DNA of 6,402 nt from Chitinophagales bacterium (GCA_020848315.1 JADLAH010000140.1:1-6402); one strand, 5' to 3'; numbered from the stretch's first letter, positions 1 to 6,402 are shown. Numbers and translations: made by a program. The notes: generated by a model from the letters alone, not told the origin.

Positions 1-41
1 CAAACATCCGTATATTCATCTACCACAAACGAAAACCATAT

Positions 42-1814
42 ATGAAAAAGACAATTGCACTATTCATCACCATCCTCGTGTTTCAATTCACAAAAGCACA
101 GAATTACAGCAAAGAACTGAAGGCCGTTAACGACTTTCTGGTCACCTTCGACAATGGCTACTACGGCTATCTCGAAATAAAAGACGGTTACCTGTTTGAC
201 AGATTTAAATCCGGCGAACACAGCAAAGCCTTAATAAGCGATCTGGATGTTGCGGTAGAAGAAGAAACCAACCGGAAAGTAGTGGTCAAATGCAAAAGTG
301 GGAAATCCTGTGTATTCTCTACCTACACCAACTCCAACCACGAAAAAATGTCTTTTTCCCAATCTACCAATTTCAACACGCAAAAGCTGATTACATTACT
401 GAACAATCTGATTACTGCTTATAAAAAATCACCCGGAAATTCTTCCAGCCAGGAAGACCAGAAAACTTTGGATGCTGCGGCAGATAGAATAAAAAAGACA
501 TCCTCAAAAAATACGACAACGGGTAACTACCAGACAGCGTTACAAAAACTGAACGACTATCTAAAAACATTTGACAATGGTTATTACGGCTATTTCGAGG
601 TGAAAGATGGCTACATCTACGACCGCTTTAAAGCCGGAAAATACAATAAGTTTAAAATGGAAGACATAGAAGGTGCTGTGATACAATCGGAATTCTCAAG
701 GGTTATTTTTAAATGCAAATCCGGCAACTGCATAGAAACCGATTGGAAACCTAACGGCAGAGAAGAATATACACAATTTACAACCGGCGGTTCATACAAT
801 TATAAAGAATTAGCAGACTTGCTCAATAATTTCAGAGATGCATATTTAGGAAATAAAAAACAAAGCACTTCAAGCTCCGAGGAAGAGGAAGATTATACGA
901 TGTCCAGTGAGTTTTTAGACGGTCTGAAGTCAAACATCGACATCATGAGCAGCAGCAGCAACAACAGCACCACCAAGACAACCAAAAGCACCAGTTCGGG
1001 AGATTACCAATCTGCACTGAAAGCGCTTAATGATTACCTGAAAATTTTTGACGGAGACCGTTATCAGGGAATCGAGATTAAAGACGGCTATATTTACAGC
1101 AACTACAAAAATGGAAAATACTCCCGAGCGAAGCTGGAAGATATCGATAAAGTCGTGCAAAACAATGAATATAAATACATCAAGCTCACCTGCAAAAATG
1201 AATCCAAATGTATTTATTCCACCATTACCGGAAACTACCACGATTACTTCAACTTCCAGACATCTACCGGAAAAGATCTCGATAAAATGTTTGGATTGCT
1301 GAATGATTTTGTCGCGGCGCTTAAAGGTAAGAAATCAGACAACAGCAGCAGCCAGCTGAGCGATGCGCAAAGTGACCGAATACAGAAGTTAAAACAATCC
1401 GGCAATACTTCCGCCACCACAGAAAAAGTGGTTTCAAACACAACTACCACCTCCGCAAACAGTCCGAAATATGCCAAAGAACTGAAAGCACTCAATGACT
1501 ATCTGAAAACCTTTAATGCAAGTGTGTACAAAGGAGTGGAAGTAAAAGAAGGGAAAGTACTCTTTAAATTCAGTGCTTTGGGTGAACACACCAGCAGCAT
1601 CGGTATCAATGAACTGACAGAAAATACGATTGTATTAAAAGCCACTTCACTGGGAAAAGAGGAAATCAAGATACAATGCAAAGGAGAAAGCGATTGTTTC
1701 TATTCCACCTACAACGATGACTATGTAGACCATTTCCGCTTTTACAGCTACTCCGTAAGCGACCTGACAAAGATGAAGCAACTGGTAGAAGATTTTATCA
1801 AGGCATTGAAATAG
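42..1814 (+). CDS. Secreted four-module repeat protein of unknown function, one cysteine pair per module
   Basis: I do not recognise a named family. The start ATG opens a clear signal peptide (residues 1-19, basic MKK, hydrophobic core, likely cut after TKA before Gln20). There is no lipobox and no C-terminal sorting domain, so the protein is probably periplasmic or released. Four copies of one module follow at about residues 22-129, 163-269, 322-428 and 477-590. Each begins with a helix-like stretch (Y-x3-L-x2-LNDYLKTF in copy 2), then a beta-like stretch (VKDGYIYDRF in copy 2, variants elsewhere), then a close cysteine pair, then a final helix-like segment (LADLLNNFRDAY in copy 2). The cysteine pairs are C84/C90, C225/C230, C384/C390 and C546/C552. 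These are the only cysteines in the protein, which suggests one disulfide per module. Linkers between modules are rich in Ser, Thr, Asn and Lys, and the second contains an acidic EEEED run. Copy 4 is the most diverged. The next gene converges on this one 7 bp away. Structure or adhesion roles are possible but unsupported. Confidence 0.9.
   Translation: MKKTIALFITILVFQFTKAQNYSKELKAVNDFLVTFDNGYYGYLEIKDGYLFDRFKSGEHSKALISDLDVAVEEETNRKVVVKCKSGKSCVFSTYTNSNHEKMSFSQSTNFNTQKLITLLNNLITAYKKSPGNSSSQEDQKTLDAAADRIKKTSSKNTTTGNYQTALQKLNDYLKTFDNGYYGYFEVKDGYIYDRFKAGKYNKFKMEDIEGAVIQSEFSRVIFKCKSGNCIETDWKPNGREEYTQFTTGGSYNYKELADLLNNFRDAYLGNKKQSTSSSEEEEDYTMSSEFLDGLKSNIDIMSSSSNNSTTKTTKSTSSGDYQSALKALNDYLKIFDGDRYQGIEIKDGYIYSNYKNGKYSRAKLEDIDKVVQNNEYKYIKLTCKNESKCIYSTITGNYHDYFNFQTSTGKDLDKMFGLLNDFVAALKGKKSDNSSSQLSDAQSDRIQKLKQSGNTSATTEKVVSNTTTTSANSPKYAKELKALNDYLKTFNASVYKGVEVKEGKVLFKFSALGEHTSSIGINELTENTIVLKATSLGKEEIKIQCKGESDCFYSTYNDDYVDHFRFYSYSVSDLTKMKQLVEDFIKALK
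62..1811 (+). repeat. Four intragenic protein-module repeats (spacings 141, 159 and 155 codons)
   Basis: The modules start at Tyr22, Tyr163, Tyr322 and Tyr477 of the encoded protein, that is near bases 105, 528, 1005 and 1470. Copies 1 and 2 are closest and share FDNGYYGY exactly, yet their DNA already differs at many synonymous positions. The duplications are therefore old and kept by selection on the protein, not a recent DNA duplication. Copies 2 and 3 share the LNDYLK, IKDGYIY/VKDGYIY and GKY segments. Copy 4 keeps LNDYLKTF and the cysteine pair but has lost the FDNG and DGYIY words and has a longer middle part. Confidence 0.85.
948..962 (+). repeat. Short trinucleotide repeat in a Ser/Asn/Thr linker
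   Basis: Four tandem AGC codons followed by AAC and a second AAC encode the Ser4-Asn2 start of the linker between modules 2 and 3. ACC/AGC codons continue the low-complexity stretch to about base 995. The repeat is in frame, so slippage would alter linker length without breaking the gene. Confidence 0.7.
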
Positions 1815-1821
1815 TCGGATA

Positions 1822-2586
1822 CTACCGCGGTATTCTGAAAGAATAACCCAGCGAAGCATACCAGCCTCCGGGAAAGGGATACAACTGAAATCCTGCTGAG
1901 GCATCTATCTGCATATTGTTCCTGATAAGATAGGCGACACCGGCATCAAAGCTGTGAACAGACTTTGCTTTTATTGGTATCTCGCCAAAAAACTCATAGT
2001 AGAGATACCATCTTTCCGCCGGTTCAAAACCATTGGCTATCGTATAGATAAATGATGGATAAGGTGAGTCGCCGTCCCAATGCATCCCCAGACTATAGCC
2101 CAGTGAAATATGCTCCTTCAGTGTATGCTCCATACTGAATCTGAAATTGGGTGCAAAATATTTTGTGCGTTGATTTTTTGTCGCAACATAAGGTATCGCC
2201 ATATGCGCAATGAATGATATTTTCGGTTGCGCCTTTCGCTCTTCACAGATGGCAGTTTTAAATCCTATCTCAAGCGGAGCCAGCCCTGCCCTGTATCTTC
2301 CAGTGGAATCATGTACAGAGGAAACCTGTGTTATCACTCGCCGTTCCGTCGACTTAAAAACGCCCGCTTTCCATAATATGGTAGGATGAACAAAATGCCA
2401 GATATCGTAGTTGCGTTCTGCATTAAACCCTATTTCCATCTGAAAATACCGGAGCGGTACAACATCCGGTGTTTCTGTTTGGTCAGGTCGGTCAGTGGCA
2501 ATAGATGTTATATTTTCCTCCGCTTTTTCCTGCCCTTTAGCGACAATAAGCAAACAACAAAACAATACGAATATTCCGTTTTTCAT
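1822..2586 (-). CDS. Probable outer-membrane beta-barrel 'transporter' (MetA-pathway of phenol degradation family type)
   Basis: A 254-residue exported protein. Residues 1-18 are a signal peptide (MKN, then a Phe/Leu/Val/Cys-rich core, likely cut after AKG before Gln19). Cys10 and Cys11 lie inside the hydrophobic core and are not followed by a mature lipoprotein start, so I do not call it a lipoprotein. The mature N-terminus carries TDRPDQTETPDVVP (residues 31-44), then a strand reading YFQMEIGF. This word order (TDRPDQTE, then a 'QxExG' strand) is what I know from Bacteroidota proteins annotated as transporter or Phenol_MetA_deg. The rest alternates aromatic and small residues in short strands (SLGYSLGMHW, YLYYEFFGEIP, SFDAGVAYLI, WYASLGYSFR), as in a small barrel ending near the C-terminus. 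The substrate cannot be inferred, and the family name should not be read as evidence for phenol metabolism. It lies downstream of nrdJ on the same strand but behind a strong terminator, so it is probably a separate transcript. Confidence 0.8.
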   Translation of the reverse strand: MKNGIFVLFCCLLIVAKGQEKAEENITSIATDRPDQTETPDVVPLRYFQMEIGFNAERNYDIWHFVHPTILWKAGVFKSTERRVITQVSSVHDSTGRYRAGLAPLEIGFKTAICEERKAQPKISFIAHMAIPYVATKNQRTKYFAPNFRFSMEHTLKEHISLGYSLGMHWDGDSPYPSFIYTIANGFEPAERWYLYYEFFGEIPIKAKSVHSFDAGVAYLIRNNMQIDASAGFQLYPFPGGWYASLGYSFRIPR

Positions 2587-2590
2587 ACAG

Positions 2591-2598
2591 CAAATTTA
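2591..2598 (-). promoter_or_regulatory. Possible Bacteroidota -7 promoter element (TAAATTTG)
   Basis: On the minus strand TAAATTTG matches the Bacteroidota -7 consensus TAnnTTTG and ends four bases before the ATG at 2586. I see no TTG at the usual -33 distance; the upstream stretch is only A/T-rich. If used, transcription would start at or next to the start codon, giving a nearly leaderless mRNA. The 8-mer is weakly specific in AT-rich DNA. Confidence 0.25.
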
Positions 2599-2665
2599 AA
2601 AACAGAAAAAAGTATTATTAAAATTTATTTTTAGGAAATACTAAAAATACAAGTAACTTACAGAC

Positions 2666-2696
2666 AAAAAAAACGCCTGAATATTATCAGGCGTTT
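2666..2696 (-). terminator. Rho-independent terminator of nrdJ
   Basis: A perfect 10-bp stem (AAACGCCTGA at 2671-2680 pairing with TCAGGCGTTT at 2687-2696) has a 6-base loop, ATATTA. On the minus strand the stem runs into eight consecutive T residues (2673-2666), the classic intrinsic terminator layout. It starts 18 bases after the nrdJ stop codon. Reading the other way there is no T-run of similar quality, so it acts for the minus strand. It separates nrdJ from the barrel gene downstream. Confidence 0.9.
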
Positions 2697-2714
2697 ATCA
2701 TAATTTGCTGTTTA

Positions 2715-5267
2715 TTATCCGCATCTCGAAGCACCACAATCCTTGCAGGTGAGGCAGCCTTCCAGGTACTGCTGATTCGTGGAGCCGCAGTTCGGGCACT
2801 TGGATTTCTGCGCAATGGTACCATCCGGCACATAGCGTTTCAATGCACGCACTACACCGTTTTTCCAGGTGTTGATGGCCTCATCCAGATCCAGACTATT
2901 AATCAGGTCTACCACATTTTCTATCGGCATTCCGTGGCGCAAGGTTCCCGAAATAAGTTTCGCGTAGTTCCAGTATTCCGGATTGAATTTATGCGACAGT
3001 CCTTCAATCGTGGTTTTATAACCGCGTTGATTTTTGTACTGAAAATCATATCGCGAAGTACCGTCCGATTCCTTATTTTTGATAATCACACCTTCATTCA
3101 CCCAACGTGGCAAGAGAATGCCGTCTTCATCATCATTCAAACCGGTGAAGATTTCATACGGACGATTATCCATCAGGCCGATGAAGGCAATCCATTTATC
3201 CTTGTTATTCTGAAAACGCACCACATCCGCTTTCAGTGTAGCCGGACGTTGCAGCGGGAACACGGAAGTTCCCTCCGCCGTTTCTTCTTTTTTCTTTTCA
3301 TCATTGCTGATCAATACGCCGGAACGTGAACCATCGCGGTAGACCGTCACACCTTTGCAGCCTGATTTCCATGCTTCCATATAACATTGCGCCACGATAT
3401 CTTCCGTCACTTCATTCGGCATATTTATGGTTACGCTGATGGAATGATCCACCCACTTCTGAATGGCGCCCTGCATCTGCACTTTCTTCAGATAATCGAC
3501 ATCGTTGGAAGTGGCTTTGTAATACGGTGATTTCTTCACCAGCTCATCTAGTTCTTCCTGTGTAAAATGGCGATTGGTATTATAGCCGTTCACTTCCATC
3601 CATTGTTTGAACCTGTGATGAAACACCACATATTCTTCCCACGAATCGCCTACTTCATCCACAAAATCTATCCGCACATTCTTATCATTCGGATTCACTT
3701 TTCGTCTGCGTTTGTACACCGGCAAAAACACAGGTTCTATTCCGGAAGTAGTCTGCGACATCAGACTCGTCGTGCCAGTAGGCGCGATAGTCAGCAACGC
3801 GATATTTCTTCTGCCGTATTCCAGCATCTCGTAATACAACTCCGCATCGGCTTCTTTCAGACGCAACATAAACGGATTATTTTTTTCGCGCTCCGCATCA
3901 AATATCTCAAAAGGGCCGCGTTCTCTGGCGGTATGCACGGAAGCACGGTAAGCCTCGAGCGCTACTGTTTTGTGCACGTTCACCGCAAATGCAATACCTT
4001 CATCGCTGCCGTATTGCATACCCAGTGCAGCCAGCATATCACCTTCTGCCGTGATGCCGATACCGGTGCGTCTGCCCTGCACGGCCTTCTTACGTATTTT
4101 CATCCAAAGGCTGATTTCCGTATGTTTGATATCCGCATCTTCTGGATCACTTTGCAGTTTATCCAGGATAGTATCAATTTTCTCCAGTTCGAGATCGATG
4201 ATATCATCCATCATGCGCTGCGCGTGCGCGATGTGCTGCTTGAACAAATCCCAGTTGAAAGTAGCATGTTTGGTGAAAGGCTGTTCCACATAGGAAAACA
4301 GGTTAATGGCCAGCAGTCGGCAGGAATCATACGGACACAGCGGAATCTCACCGCAAGGATTGGTAGATACTGTTTTGAAACCCAGATCGGCATAGCAGTC
4401 CGGCAATGACTCGCGGATGATGGTATCCCAGAATAAAATGCCCGGCTCCGCGGACTTCCAGGCATTGTGTACTATCTTTTTCCAGATAGCCAGCGCATCC
4501 ACTTCCTTTTTTACTTTCGGTGTCGCGCTATTGACAGGAAACTGCTGCGTGTATGTCGCCTGCTGTTCTACCGCCTGCATAAATTTATCATCTATACGCA
4601 CGGAAATATTGGCACCGGTCACTTTTCCCTGTTCCAGTTTGGCGTTGATAAAATCCTCTGCATCGGGATGTGCAATAGATACCGATAGCATCAGCGCACC
4701 TCTGCGTCCGTCCTGCGCCACTTCGCGGGTGGAATTGGAAAAACGCTCCATGAAAGGCACGAGGCCGGTGGATGTCAGCGCGGAATTTTTCACGGGAGAA
4801 CCCTTCGGACGGATGTGCGACAAATCGTGTCCCACACCACCACGGCGTTTCATCAGCTGCACCTGTTCTTCATCTGTCTTCATAATGCCGCCGTAGGAAT
4901 CGGAGGCGCCTTCATTACCGATAACAAAACAATTCGACAAGGACGCAATCTGATAAGGATTGCCGATACCTGTCATCGGGCTGCCTTGCGGAATGATATA
5001 GCGGAAATTTTTAATAAGGTCAAAAATCATATCCTCCGACTTCGGGTTGACATATTTCAGTTCCACCCGGGCAATCTCGCGGGCAATGCGGCGGTGCATG
5101 TCATCGGGTGTCTTTTCAAAAATATTGCCCTCTGAGTCCTTCAGCGCGTATTTGTTCAGCCAAACCCTCGCGGCCAGGTCGTCCCCGTTAAAATATTTCA
5201 GGGAAGCGTTAAATGCTTCGTCCTGTGTGTATACTGTTTGCTTGATTTCTGAGTGTATAGTAGCCAT
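2715..5267 (-). CDS. nrdJ: Class II adenosylcobalamin-dependent ribonucleoside-diphosphate reductase NrdJ
   Basis: This cytoplasmic enzyme reduces ribonucleotides to deoxyribonucleotides with a thiyl radical generated from coenzyme B12, so it needs no oxygen and no NrdB subunit. Numbering from the ATG gives 850 residues, full length for the zinc-ribbon-ended NrdJ type. Order: N-terminal RNR domain (about 1-90); catalytic barrel with Cys113 in LSNCFVI, GGVGHDLSHIRPKG (about 141-154), the radical cysteine Cys305 in NPCGE, and its partner Cys316 in YDSC; APTGTTSLMSQTTSGIEP (about 494-511); a charged linker (KKKEET, about 655); a TSCPD-like domain with LRHGMPIENVVDLI; and a C-terminal cysteine cluster (C824, C827, C838, C841, C844, C849) forming the zinc-ribbon/redox tail. 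The Cys305-Cys316 spacing of 11 equals the radical/redox pair spacing of the Thermotoga enzyme. An in-frame GTG three codons upstream (5276) is the only other possible start, since a TAA precedes it; ATG is preferred. No frameshift or missing catalytic residue is seen. Confidence 0.97.
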   Translation of the reverse strand: MATIHSEIKQTVYTQDEAFNASLKYFNGDDLAARVWLNKYALKDSEGNIFEKTPDDMHRRIAREIARVELKYVNPKSEDMIFDLIKNFRYIIPQGSPMTGIGNPYQIASLSNCFVIGNEGASDSYGGIMKTDEEQVQLMKRRGGVGHDLSHIRPKGSPVKNSALTSTGLVPFMERFSNSTREVAQDGRRGALMLSVSIAHPDAEDFINAKLEQGKVTGANISVRIDDKFMQAVEQQATYTQQFPVNSATPKVKKEVDALAIWKKIVHNAWKSAEPGILFWDTIIRESLPDCYADLGFKTVSTNPCGEIPLCPYDSCRLLAINLFSYVEQPFTKHATFNWDLFKQHIAHAQRMMDDIIDLELEKIDTILDKLQSDPEDADIKHTEISLWMKIRKKAVQGRRTGIGITAEGDMLAALGMQYGSDEGIAFAVNVHKTVALEAYRASVHTARERGPFEIFDAEREKNNPFMLRLKEADAELYYEMLEYGRRNIALLTIAPTGTTSLMSQTTSGIEPVFLPVYKRRRKVNPNDKNVRIDFVDEVGDSWEEYVVFHHRFKQWMEVNGYNTNRHFTQEELDELVKKSPYYKATSNDVDYLKKVQMQGAIQKWVDHSISVTINMPNEVTEDIVAQCYMEAWKSGCKGVTVYRDGSRSGVLISNDEKKKEETAEGTSVFPLQRPATLKADVVRFQNNKDKWIAFIGLMDNRPYEIFTGLNDDEDGILLPRWVNEGVIIKNKESDGTSRYDFQYKNQRGYKTTIEGLSHKFNPEYWNYAKLISGTLRHGMPIENVVDLINSLDLDEAINTWKNGVVRALKRYVPDGTIAQKSKCPNCGSTNQQYLEGCLTCKDCGASRCG

Positions 5268-5289
5268 TTTTGTCACATTTTAGTTAAAA

Positions 5290-5302
5290 TTCGGATTCCG
5301 AA
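5290..5302. repeat. 13-bp palindrome TTCGGA-T-TCCGAA upstream of nrdJ
   Basis: Perfect 6-bp arms with a single-base spacer sit 22 bases upstream of the nrdJ ATG. The spacer is too short for a stable RNA hairpin with the full arms, so a protein-binding operator is likelier than an attenuator. No regulator is identified. Confidence 0.4.
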
Positions 5303-5360
5303 GTTACACCCAAATAAACACATATCCAATACCTAAGATTATGTAAGTTTTCAAAAATTA

Positions 5361-5443
5361 TGCGCAAAATATTGAATTACAGAATTTTAAAAATTTATAC
5401 ACAATAAAATGTTTACAAATTCTGCGCAATATCACAATTACCA
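5361..5443. repeat. Imperfect direct repeat pair built on TGCGCAA
   Basis: TGCGCAA occurs at 5361-5367 and again at 5423-5429, 62 bp apart (close to six helical turns). Similarity extends on both sides: AATTA before the first and AATTC before the second, then ATATTGAATTAC versus TATCACAATTAC. The core TGCGCA is self-complementary. The placement between two divergent genes suggests a regulatory site, but no known regulator is assigned. Confidence 0.4.
5399..5414. promoter_or_regulatory. Candidate NrdR box upstream of nrdJ
   Basis: ACACAATAAAATGTTT agrees with the remembered NrdR consensus acaCwAtATaTwGtgT at 13 of 16 positions. NrdR is the usual repressor of ribonucleotide reductase genes and normally binds paired boxes. 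This one lies 132 bases upstream of the nrdJ ATG. Chance matches are fairly likely in such AT-rich DNA. Confidence 0.35.
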
Positions 5444-5458
5444 CACCAACAAAAGTGT
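5443..5458. promoter_or_regulatory. Second candidate NrdR box (ACAC-N8-GTGT)
   Basis: ACACCAACAAAAGTGT has the perfect ACAC/GTGT ends of an NrdR box and 11 of 16 consensus matches; the centre is poor. It starts 44 bp from the start of the other candidate box, slightly over four helical turns, so the pair would lie roughly on the same DNA face. The two sites support each other only weakly. Confidence 0.3.
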
Positions 5459-5623
5459 ATATTTTCAGAAAACACCTGACAAACAGCAGATTACCGGTTT
5501 TACAATACTTTTATTAACCTGTTTTATGCCTATTTAAAGACTCACACTACTGTTTTTAAATTTTTTCAATGATTTTTTTACTGTATTTTTATGGAATTTA
5601 GCCCATTCGGGTATCTTATATGT

Positions 5624-6402
5624 ATGATGGACAATTCTTATAATCATATCGCTGAACTGGCAGCCCGTTGCATACAGCAGACGAATGCCTCACTCTTCCT
5701 GACCGGAAAAGCCGGTACCGGAAAAACTACTTTCCTGCGCAACATCGTACAACAGACCTATAAGAATACCATTGTGGTGGCGCCCACCGGAGTGGCCGCT
5801 ATCAATGCCGGCGGTGTTACCATACACTCACTGTTTCAGCTGCCTTTGGGTCTCTTCCTGCCGGTGCAGCAATATGCGATGGAATATAGCTCCGGCGCTA
5901 AGATTATCACTCAGCAAGGTCTCATAAAGCATCTGCAGATGCATGAGCGCAAACGCAAGATGCTGCGCGAGCTGGAATTACTCATCATTGATGAGGTAAG
6001 TATGCTGCGTGCCGATGTGCTGGATGCCATCGACTTTGTGCTACGCTATATCCGCAGAAAAAGGCATTTGCCGTTTGGTGGTGTACAGGTACTTTTTATC
6101 GGCGATTTACAGCAATTACCACCGGTAGTGCGCGATGATGAATGGCGTTTACTGCAGGATTATTACAACAGCATTTACTTCTTCGACGCGCTCGTTTTGC
6201 GAGACCAGAAACCGCTTTATTTCGAACTGACGAATGTGTACAGACAGGCCGACGAACGCTTCGTACAACTACTGAACCGCCTTCGTGACAACATGCTGGA
6301 GGAAAGCGATGCAGAATGGCTGAACAGCTATTATCGCCCTGATTTTGTCAGAGAAGCCGGCGATCCTGTAATTACGCTGACCACACACAATAATAAAGCA
6401 GC
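5624..6402 (+). CDS. PIF1/RecD-like superfamily 1B DNA helicase, N-terminal part (cut by window end)
   Basis: An ATP-driven DNA helicase expected to move 5' to 3' on single strands and act in genome maintenance. The reading frame stays open to the window edge, giving about 259 residues with no stop. Motifs, numbered from ATG 5624: Walker A GKAGTGKTT (about 28-36, Lys34), motif Ia VVAPTGVAAINAGGVTIHS, Walker B LLIIDEVSML (Asp123-Glu124), motif III FIGDLQQLPPV (Asp161), then VYRQ (206-208). The order and wording fit PIF1-like helicases of Bacteroidota. The C-terminal helicase motifs and any extra DNA-binding domain lie outside the window. ATG codons at 5624 and 5627 are adjacent and cannot be told apart; an in-frame ATG at 5591 would add 11 residues (MEFSPFGYLIC) that do not look family-like. 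No Shine-Dalgarno is seen. The gene is divergent from nrdJ. Confidence 0.93.
   Translation, partial: MMDNSYNHIAELAARCIQQTNASLFLTGKAGTGKTTFLRNIVQQTYKNTIVVAPTGVAAINAGGVTIHSLFQLPLGLFLPVQQYAMEYSSGAKIITQQGLIKHLQMHERKRKMLRELELLIIDEVSMLRADVLDAIDFVLRYIRRKRHLPFGGVQVLFIGDLQQLPPVVRDDEWRLLQDYYNSIYFFDALVLRDQKPLYFELTNVYRQADERFVQLLNRLRDNMLEESDAEWLNSYYRPDFVREAGDPVITLTTHNNKA

Larger units (their letters stand above)
5268..5623. other. Divergent intergenic region, no gene, AT-rich
   Basis: Stop codons are dense in all frames and I see no coding signal, tRNA or cobalamin-riboswitch core. The region must hold the promoters of both nrdJ (leftward) and the helicase gene (rightward). I could not find an exact TAnnTTTG element for nrdJ. 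For the helicase only near matches exist, such as TACTTTTA (5516-5523) and TATTTTTA (5584-5591). Candidate operator-like repeats are listed separately. Confidence 0.7.

Noticed and set aside
1..41. Promoter or upstream gene end before the repeat protein
   Set aside because: Only 41 bases are visible. TATATTCA (11-18) partly resembles a -7 box, but the -33 region is outside the window, so nothing can be supported.
930..1241. Minus-strand open frame opposite the repeat protein
   Set aside because: Its Val/Ala/Ile-rich translation derives from the complement of Ser/Asn/Lys-rich linker codons, so it is not an independent gene.
1823..1832. TACCGCGGTA palindrome as a shared terminator
   Set aside because: It has no loop and no T-run on either strand, and it overlaps coding sequence.
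2671..2696. The nrdJ terminator hairpin as a bidirectional terminator
   Set aside because: On the plus strand the stem is followed by ATCATAATTT and not a T-run, and no plus-strand gene ends here.
3567..4409. Long open frame of 280 codons on the plus strand inside nrdJ
   Set aside because: It is antisense to a fully convincing nrdJ reading frame. Its translation is rich in His, Arg, Phe and Ile with no domain-like pattern, typical of a shadow frame in a conserved gene.
4417..4896. Second antisense open frame of 159 codons inside nrdJ
   Set aside because: It has a Ser/Cys-rich, low-information translation opposite the catalytic domain, so it is another shadow of nrdJ codon use.
5584..5591. 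TATTTTTA as the -7 promoter element of the helicase gene
   Set aside because: It lacks the final G of TAnnTTTG and has no TTG at -33; such strings are common in this AT-rich stretch.
5591..5623. Upstream in-frame ATG at 5591 as the helicase start
   Set aside because: It would add MEFSPFGYLIC, which does not resemble the short N-terminus usual before the HIAELA-type helix in these helicases. It remains possible but less likely.

Overview
The window looks like chromosomal DNA of a member of the Bacteroidota. Three things point there: starts without Shine-Dalgarno sequences in AT-rich leaders, a TAnnTTTG-type promoter element, and protein types typical of that phylum (a TDRPDQTE-type outer-membrane protein, a long B12-dependent ribonucleotide reductase, a PIF1-like helicase). 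The genus cannot be fixed from the sequence alone.

Layout: (1) 42-1814, plus strand: a secreted 590-residue protein that I do not recognise. It is built from four diverged copies of one module of about 110 residues, each with one closely spaced cysteine pair, joined by Ser/Thr/Asn-rich linkers. (2) 1822-2586, minus strand: a 254-residue signal-peptide-bearing protein of the 'transporter / MetA-pathway of phenol degradation' beta-barrel type. It converges on the first gene with only 7 bp between them. (3) 2587-2714: a short gap with a strong intrinsic terminator for the next gene and a possible promoter for the barrel gene. (4) 2715-5267, minus strand: complete class II adenosylcobalamin-dependent ribonucleotide reductase, nrdJ. 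(5) 5268-5623: a 356-bp AT-rich divergent intergenic region with no gene. It contains two NrdR-box-like inverted repeats, a TGCGCAA direct repeat pair and a 13-bp palindrome just upstream of nrdJ. (6) 5624 to the window end, plus strand: the N-terminal part of a PIF1/RecD-like superfamily 1B helicase, cut by the window edge.

The genes do not form one obvious operon. nrdJ has its own terminator, the helicase is divergent from it, and the two exported proteins face each other tail to tail. nrdJ (dNTP supply) and the helicase (DNA maintenance) are housekeeping genes that could share the control region between them, but this is inference. I found no mobile element, CRISPR array, tRNA/rRNA gene or cobalamin riboswitch. 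I see no convincing new multi-gene system. The least explained item is the four-module cysteine-pair secreted protein.
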